Assembly (NCBI GenBank): GCA_037833965.1
Contig: AP031352.1
Coordinates: 10,892,501-10,956,500, forward strand
DNA length: 64,000 nt
Direction of reading: 5' to 3'
Source: Marchantia polymorpha subsp. ruderalis
Lineage: Eukaryota > Streptophyta > Marchantiopsida > Marchantiales > Marchantiaceae
Shown: positions 59,094 through 64,000 of the stretch, in pieces
Position numbering within the stretch: the stretch's first letter is position 1
Layout of the letters: each line of letters opens with the position of its first letter
Notes under the pieces: model-generated
The model's database searches: none
The model's input: the letters and a program-made list of their open reading frames with translations, nothing else
Told to the model about the DNA's origin: nothing
Translations under genes and position numbers: made by a program

Positions 59094-59404
59094 TCACACT
59101 CCCTCTAATACAAAGTGAGTATAATCACTATGTGACCTCTCAACAAAGGAGTCACAAAAGGTGCAGGTGACTCTATCATAGCTCTATAGTACTCCTCTCC
59201 ATAATTCCTCACAAGAAAATCTCTCCATATCCTCTTCTGTCTATATACTGTTCTAATCTCTACATAAGTGCTGAATCGAACCGGGACAGGTGGTTCGCGA
59301 TTCAAATCCATGAAATGTTTCATGGATGAATGAATTCCAATTTTGTGACTCCTTTGTTGAGAGGTCACATAGTGATTATACTCACTTCGTATTAGAGGGA
59401 GTGT
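59094..59404. repeat. Inverted repeat (arms 59094-59158 and 59340-59404) joining two gypsy copies
   Basis: cacactccctctaatacaaa on the left has its reverse complement on the right, and the match continues for about 64 bp with a single difference. The arms carry on outward into the gag regions of the two oppositely oriented elements. Confidence 0.95.
59159..59339 (-). other. Spacer between inverted arms, with a coding-like minus-strand stretch
   Basis: Unlike the arms, this piece of about 180 bp has no counterpart elsewhere in the window. On the minus strand it is open through MKHFMDLNREPPVPV, then RFSTYVEIRTVYRQKR, then IWRDFLVRNYGEEYYR. The composition looks protein-like and is not typical of gag. 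I do not recognise it. It also contains the palindrome atccatgaaatgtttcatgg. Confidence 0.4.
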
Positions 59405-59412
59405 GAGAAAGC

Positions 59413-60640
59413 ATGGGGACATCAATCGATGTGGGTGAGATTCTCAATGCAATCATGGCGGAGATGAAGGAGTTGAGAAAAGCGACAGTAGATGGTCATA
59501 CCAAGCAGCAAGCCATGGAAGATAAAATCTTCGCATTGAAGAGTGAGAAAGTAAAGAGAGAGAGTTGGAGAGATGGAAGTTGAACCTCAAGTTCAAGCTT
59601 CCCAATTTCAACCATAACCAACTCTTATTGATGCAGTAGAGACAAATAGGAGACGTCTTCAATAGATTGAAGATCAAGCAAATCTTTTACTTCGAATGGG
59701 AAAAACCTATAAGGTGGAAACTTACAAAGGGAGTAGAGCAATGGGAGTGTTAGAGGGATGGATTATGAGGATGAATATTCATTTATTTCATTTTCATGGT
59801 TCTGATTATATTGCAGGAATGTTCATGAAATCTTATCTTACGGACAAGGCTATCACATGGTACACAACATGGGAGAGAATGCTTTACGAACGAGGTGCTA
59901 CCATTTCGTGGAGTGGAATGCAGGAAGTACCTCTGCAAAATTTTCAAGCGGTGGATTCTCTTCAAACTGCAAGAATGAAGTTGTGGTATCTTAAGCAAAA
60001 AAGAGGTATTCATGAGTACATTGAAGAATTTTGTGATCTTCAAGTATCTATCATGGATATGAGTGAAGCAGAAGCCTTGGACGTTTTCAAACGAGACTTG
60101 AATGATCAAAGGAGGTGATGGTAAGCAATCCATCTACTGTGAATGAAGCAATCGCAATTGCTCAACAAATTTTGGGTGCTTTTGGTGTCACACACGGTGA
60201 ACCAGTAAGTAATTTTTGAGATCCATCTGGTCCCACACCGATGGAGTTGGAAAATCTTCGACGTAGAGAAGGTTTTGCACCAACAAGAGTACCACCACCA
60301 AGATTTGGAGGTGAGATTTGGCGACCAAGAGTTCCAAATTTGCAAGAAGGTTATGCAAATAACGGAATGGTTCGAGGAGGAGCTGAGTTCGTGACAATCG
60401 TCAATGCTATGCATGTGAACGAATGGGTCACATTGCCAAGTTTTGTCGAATTCGGCCGACACCACAAAGAGGACGGCACATGCAGCGACAACTGTTCAAC
60501 AACATGGAGGGGATAGAGTATGAAGAGGTGGAGTAAGAAGTTTTGGGAAACGAAGATCACCAGAAAACTTGACTCGCGGCCTTACTGGTTCTACAAAACG
60601 AAGAAAAGGCGATGTTGGAAGAAGACAATGGTTGGGAGCT
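59413..60640 (+). pseudogene. Gag pseudogene of the inverted gypsy copy
   Basis: It begins ATGGGGACATCAATCGATG as in the intact gag. The capsid region 59696-60118 is open ([17 protein letters not shown]), then a frameshift (AATGATCAAAGGAGG) and stops follow. The zinc knuckle has lost its first cysteine context (AMHVNEWVTLPSFVEF in the shifted frame). Not functional. Confidence 0.88.
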
Positions 60641-60668
60641 CATGGAAGGAGTAAGAAGCAAGTTCAAC

Positions 60669-61088
60669 TGTAACCATCTTTAGTTAGTTAGAACTAAAGT
60701 AGAGGTTACTCTAAATATTGATGTAGATTCTTTAGTGTGCACTAGTCATAGCTGCCACGTCAGCGATCCGCGCACTTGTAAGATACAGAGTGGATGTGTT
60801 AGTTGACAGTGCCACGTCAGCAATCCGTGTGCTTGTAGGTAAGGATTAAGTGTGTTAGTTAGTGTGTTAGTTGGGTGCGCCACGTCAGCGATCCGTGTGC
60901 TTGTTAGGATTATCCGCCACGTCATCCATCCACTAGACGTGGGATGGATGGTGGGGATTAGATCTTATCACCTTGTACTTGTTGGTGAGAGCTATATAAG
61001 GGAGAGAAAAACCATTGTTGGTATCTCTCATCTTCAGAGTTTACGTTTCTATCTTCGGGTGAGCTTCTCTCTAAACCCTAGTGTTACA
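60669..61088 (+). mobile_element. Solo LTR with 5-bp target site duplication TCAAC
   Basis: TGTAACCATC...GTGTTACA is 420 bp and is flanked by tcaac at 60664-60668 and tcaac at 61089-61093. The host sequence reads aagcaagttcaac then ttattgtcact, continuous with the pol of the intact copy. This is a clean insertion followed by LTR-LTR recombination. Confidence 0.95.
60754..61001 (+). promoter_or_regulatory. LTR promoter: four CCACGTCA-type motifs and a TATA box
   Basis: GCCACGTCAGC or GCCACGTCATC occurs at about 60754, 60811, 60879 and 60916, each of the first three followed by (g/a)atccg. CCACGTCA is a G/C-box hybrid recognised by plant bZIP factors. ctatataag at about 60992 is a well-placed TATA box about 75 bp after the last motif. 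The same layout is present in the other LTRs, with decay in the older ones. Confidence 0.6.
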
Positions 61089-62281
61089 TCAACTTATTGT
61101 CACTTATGGTTTCATTGAAGGGTACAAGGTGAAAGTTTTAATTGATCTTGGAGCAATTTTGAATTGCCAAACGTGCAAAGTGAAGTGATAGAAACACTAC
61201 CACGGAGTGTAGAATTATCCATAGGTAAATACCAAGAGAGCATTGAATGGAGAGTAATTCGTTTAGCTCGATATGATGTCATCCTTGGAATGCCATGGAT
61301 GGAGCACTATAATCCGAAGGTAGACTGGAGAAGAAAAGTGATTACAAGTAGTGGATGGAAGATCTATGGAGATAGAATTAAATCTCAGAATAGGAATCTA
61401 CCCTTCTTTGTGATGGATACAACATCCATTATTAGAGATGATGTATGTTTACTTAGACTTATAAGAGATATTGAGTCCACGTACAAACCTTACATCTCGG
61501 AGTCCTTGAACGACATTTTTATGGAGTATAAAGATGTTTCTCCAAATGATCTACCTGTAGGATTATCACCAAAGAGGCGAGTAGATCACAAGATTGAGAT
61601 GTTACCTGGAAGTACACAAACTTGCAAAGCTCTATGTCGTTTGGCTCCAAACGAATTGGAAGAATGCAAAGCTCAAGTGGAGGAGATGTTGAGCAAGGGA
61701 TTCATTCAACCAAGTGTTTCACTTTATGGAACTCCAGTGCTCTTTGTGAAGAAGAAGGATGTATCCATGAGACTCTGCATCGATTATCACGAGTTGAATC
61801 AGCAAACGGTGAAAAACAAATATCCATGACCTCGTATGGATAATTTGTTTGATCAACTTCAAAGAGCGAAGTACTTCACCAAGCTAGATTCAAAAAGCGG
61901 TTACAATCAAATTCGAATTGCAGATGAGGATGTTCACAAGATAGTTTTTCGTACTAGGTATGGACACTTTGAGTATCTAGTGATGTCTTTTGGTCTCACT
62001 CATGCACCAGCTACATTCATGGGATTGATGAACGATATCTTTCGTCCTTATCTAGATAAATCTGTTATTGTTTTTCTAGATGATATATTGGTGTATAGCA
62101 AAACTTTGAGTGATCATAGAAGTTATTTACGAGAGGTACTTAAAGTTTTAGGAGACAATCAATTGTTTGCCAAAATTTCAAAATGTGAATTTGGCAAGTC
62201 AGAAGTAGATTACTTGGGTCATAAAGTTATAGCTATAGGAATCCAAGTGATGAGTGAGAAGATAGATGCCATTCAGAAATG
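61089..62281 (+). pseudogene. Pol pseudogene of the inverted gypsy copy (protease to RT)
   Basis: Protease is internally deleted (LIDLGAILN...). The frame 61164-61829 then follows the intact pol ([18 protein letters not shown]). A stop at 61827 (CCA to TGA context) precedes an open RT part (61836-62291) that still carries the [10 protein letters not shown] box. The copy ends in RT at about 62281. Confidence 0.9.
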
Positions 62282-63410
62282 TATGCTGTGAGCCAAACCT
62301 TCCCACCCTTCAGCGTTTGTAGTCCAGGTGGGGGTTCGAGCTCCCATAATCCAACTTCGCTGAACTCAAGCCATGTACTCAAAGTGTATTCAGGACAATG
62401 AGATCATAAACACTTGCTCCTTCACAGACAAATTATCCAGAACTGAAAATAATAACCTTGCTGTCTACTATTTTCGCAAGAGCATCAGACAAGCTCTTTG
62501 TTACATAAAGATCTAACCCAACTCTGGGTGACTTCCTCAATACTACAGCCGCTGTGGGCTTTCCTATATACCAGTCCCACTCCCAATTCCTACTCAGAGT
62601 TCAATGTCGACTTCTCAGCTCCCACCTTCAGACTCCACCAGATTTCTCTCTCGGATTCAACTCTCACTTTTCAAGTTCAAATTCAGATCCCGACTGTCAG
62701 ATTTCAGTCTCAGATTTCACTTCACTCACATCTCCCACTCTCAAGTCTTCCACTCTGATCTCAGCTCCCACTCACAGATTACACTTCAATCTCAGATCCC
62801 ACTCTCAGGTCTTCCACTCCCTTGCACACCACCAGCTCTCAGCTCCCAGGCCGAGCACACCACTCCCGTCTCCACACACGCACACCACCAGCTCTCGCAC
62901 ACTGGTACACTACAAGCTCTCGCACACTAGGCCGAACACACCACCAGGTCTCAGCTCCCACGCCGAACTCTCCACTTCGAAGTCCAAGGCCGAGACACAC
63001 ACAGCCCGCCTGCATGCCCCACTCGCAATGATGGATAGCTGCCTGCTCCCCCTGCGCGACTACACGCCGCCGCCGCCGCCACACCTGTACATTCTACATC
63101 CTGACCACCCGATATCCGCCGGAGGGGATCTTCTTTCGCGCACCGCCGAAGGCATCCACCCGCAGAAGACGCACGACCACACCTTTGCCTATCCATAACA
63201 GTCACTCCCGACACCCATAACTCACAGACCCTAGCTCTGTTTCACAAGTTCGTGGGCTCGTTGGAACGACCAGGTCGAGATCTTTCCAACGAGACCCTAA
63301 CTGGGTCAAACCGTTATGAATTGAGAAAGTTATGACTGTTTTACCTTTAGCCAAAGGCACACCGCCGAAGGCCTGTTACCTGTTATCGCCGAAGGCGCCG
63401 GCACAATGTT

Positions 63411-63488
63411 CGCCGGTTTGATGTCTTCCGGTTTGATGTCTTCCGGTTGGATGTTTTCCGGTTGGATGTCTTCCGGTTGGATGTTGTC
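63411..63488. repeat. 15-bp tandem repeat, five units
   Basis: The unit is roughly ggttggatgtcttcc, repeated five times, with early units ggtttgatgtcttcc. It lies between two hairpin modules. Confidence 0.88.
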
Positions 63489-63744
63489 CTACCCTATCTG
63501 CCGCTTTCGACGCTCATAACTCAGTGACGCCTTATCCGTTTGAAGAGTTCTTGGTCTCGTTGGAACGAGCGTCGCGAGTTCTTTCCAACGAGACCCTAAT
63601 CAAGTCAAACCGTTAACAAATGAAAAAGATATGCTGAGTTTACTGTTTCGCCGATGGCCCTTGCACGATGTTCACCGGCTCGGAGATCGCCGACCCCGAG
63701 TTCGCCGAAGGCCTGCTCGTAGTTGTTGCGAAGTCGTCCGAAGC

Positions 63745-63858
63745 CGGAGATGTTCGCAGCCGGAGACCCCCGGTGCCGAAGACGTTCGCAGCCGGAGACG
63801 TTCGCAGCCGGAGACGTCCGGAGCCGAAGACGTTCGCAGCCGGAGACGTTCGCAACCG
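63745..63858. repeat. 16-bp minisatellite, about six or seven units
   Basis: The unit is gttcgcagccggagac, with variants gtccggagccgaagac and gttcgcaaccggac. Because 16 is not a multiple of three, every frame reads the same peptide-like pattern, which explains the overlapping frames on both strands here. Confidence 0.88.
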
Positions 63859-64000
63859 GACTTGCCTCAACCCTTCCCATCAGTAACTTCCGACACTCAC
63901 AACTCAGTGATTCCTCATCCGTTTGAAGAGTTCTTGGTCTCGTTGGAATGAGCGTTGCGAGCTCTTTCCAAGGAGACACTAACTGAGTCAAGGAGTCACA

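Larger units (their letters stand above)
59405..62281 (+). mobile_element. Second gypsy copy, inverted, truncated and interrupted by a solo LTR
   Basis: It mirrors the minus-strand element from the gag start to the middle of reverse transcriptase and then stops abruptly. After ccattcagaaatg near 62280 the matching sequence is lost. Identity to the minus copy looks high (well over 90 percent in the stretches compared by eye). It has no LTR of its own. A 420-bp LTR has inserted at 60669. Confidence 0.92.
63254..63976. repeat. Hairpin modules, copies 2-4
   Basis: Arms ggtctcgttggaa (63553-63565) and ttccaacgagacc (63583-63595) pair perfectly over 13 bp with a 17-base loop. Related hairpins span 63254-63297 and 63936-63976. 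Each is followed by ctaa, a short variable segment and gtcaa(a/g). Spacing is 299 and 383 bp. Confidence 0.85.
62282..64000. repeat. C-rich and hairpin-repeat block related to 11.8-16.8 kb, runs off the window
   Basis: No gene is supported. About 62590-62990 is low-complexity with many ctcagctcccac or tcacagatt phrases. From 63130 gccgaaggc motifs appear, and three hairpin modules follow. The overlapping frames at 62498-63214 are compositional artefacts. The shared motifs indicate the same repeat family as the block at 11.8-16.8 kb. Confidence 0.6.

Noticed and set aside
59260-59300. gttcg-containing segments on both strands suggesting tRNA T-arms
   Set aside because: No complete tRNA fold is possible in the 180-bp spacer, and the minus strand reads better as a coding-like stretch.
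62320-62355. tRNA-like B-box (gggggttcgagctccc)
   Set aside because: No A-box or cloverleaf could be built around it. A SINE remains conceivable but has no poly-A or target duplication.
62498-63214. Frames of 80-214 codons on both strands
   Set aside because: Low-complexity Ser/Thr/Pro sequence from ctcagctcccac-type repeats, open in several frames at once.

Overview
The window looks like plant nuclear DNA, most likely from a bryophyte. A liverwort such as Marchantia is my best guess (inference, about 60 percent). Reasons: short GT-AG introns, an intronless plant-type CDKE gene with the SPTAIRE signature, an A-type cytochrome P450, a plant LRR protein with an LRRNT_2 cap, and plant Ty1/copia and chromodomain Ty3/gypsy retrotransposons. 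GC-rich gene islands alternate with AT-rich stretches made of decayed transposons.

Layout. 1.3-2.8 kb: secreted LRR protein (+). 4.2-6.3 kb: three-exon cytochrome P450 (-), with a two-copy tandem duplication on each side. 8.4-8.8 kb: a small DNA transposon (MITE). 11.8-16.8 kb: a GC-rich, palindrome-studded block with two long minus-strand frames, probably a lineage-specific mobile element; its repeat modules return at 62.3-64 kb. 18.3-18.5 kb: a 16/22-bp tandem array. 18.8-23.5 kb: a dead copia element. 23.6-25.3 kb: a heavily decayed gypsy fragment. 27.7-28.2 kb: a deleted pogo-like element keeping a C-terminal PCNA-binding-type motif. 28.5-29.8 kb: CDKE/CDK8 (-), preceded by a long pyrimidine-rich leader or promoter. 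38.4-39.1 kb: an uncharacterised Gln/Pro-rich protein (+). 39.8-45.8 kb: a 17-exon minus-strand gene that I read as WASH1 (WASHC1), the endosomal Arp2/3 activator. 49.3-62.3 kb: a nest of gypsy chromovirus copies, including an almost intact gag-pol (-), a head-to-head inverted partner (+), a solo LTR with a perfect 5-bp target duplication, and older remnants.

The most notable item is the WASH1 gene. Flowering plants are generally described as having SCAR/WAVE as their Arp2/3 activator and no WASH. Here all 17 exons join in one open frame and show the WAHD1 region, a polyproline stretch, a WH2-like helix, a connector and an acidic C-terminus containing a tryptophan. The genes do not form an operon. 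CDKE (Mediator kinase), WASH1 (endosomal actin), P450 (oxidative metabolism) and the LRR protein (cell wall or apoplast) act in separate processes. The remaining sequence is mostly transposon history.
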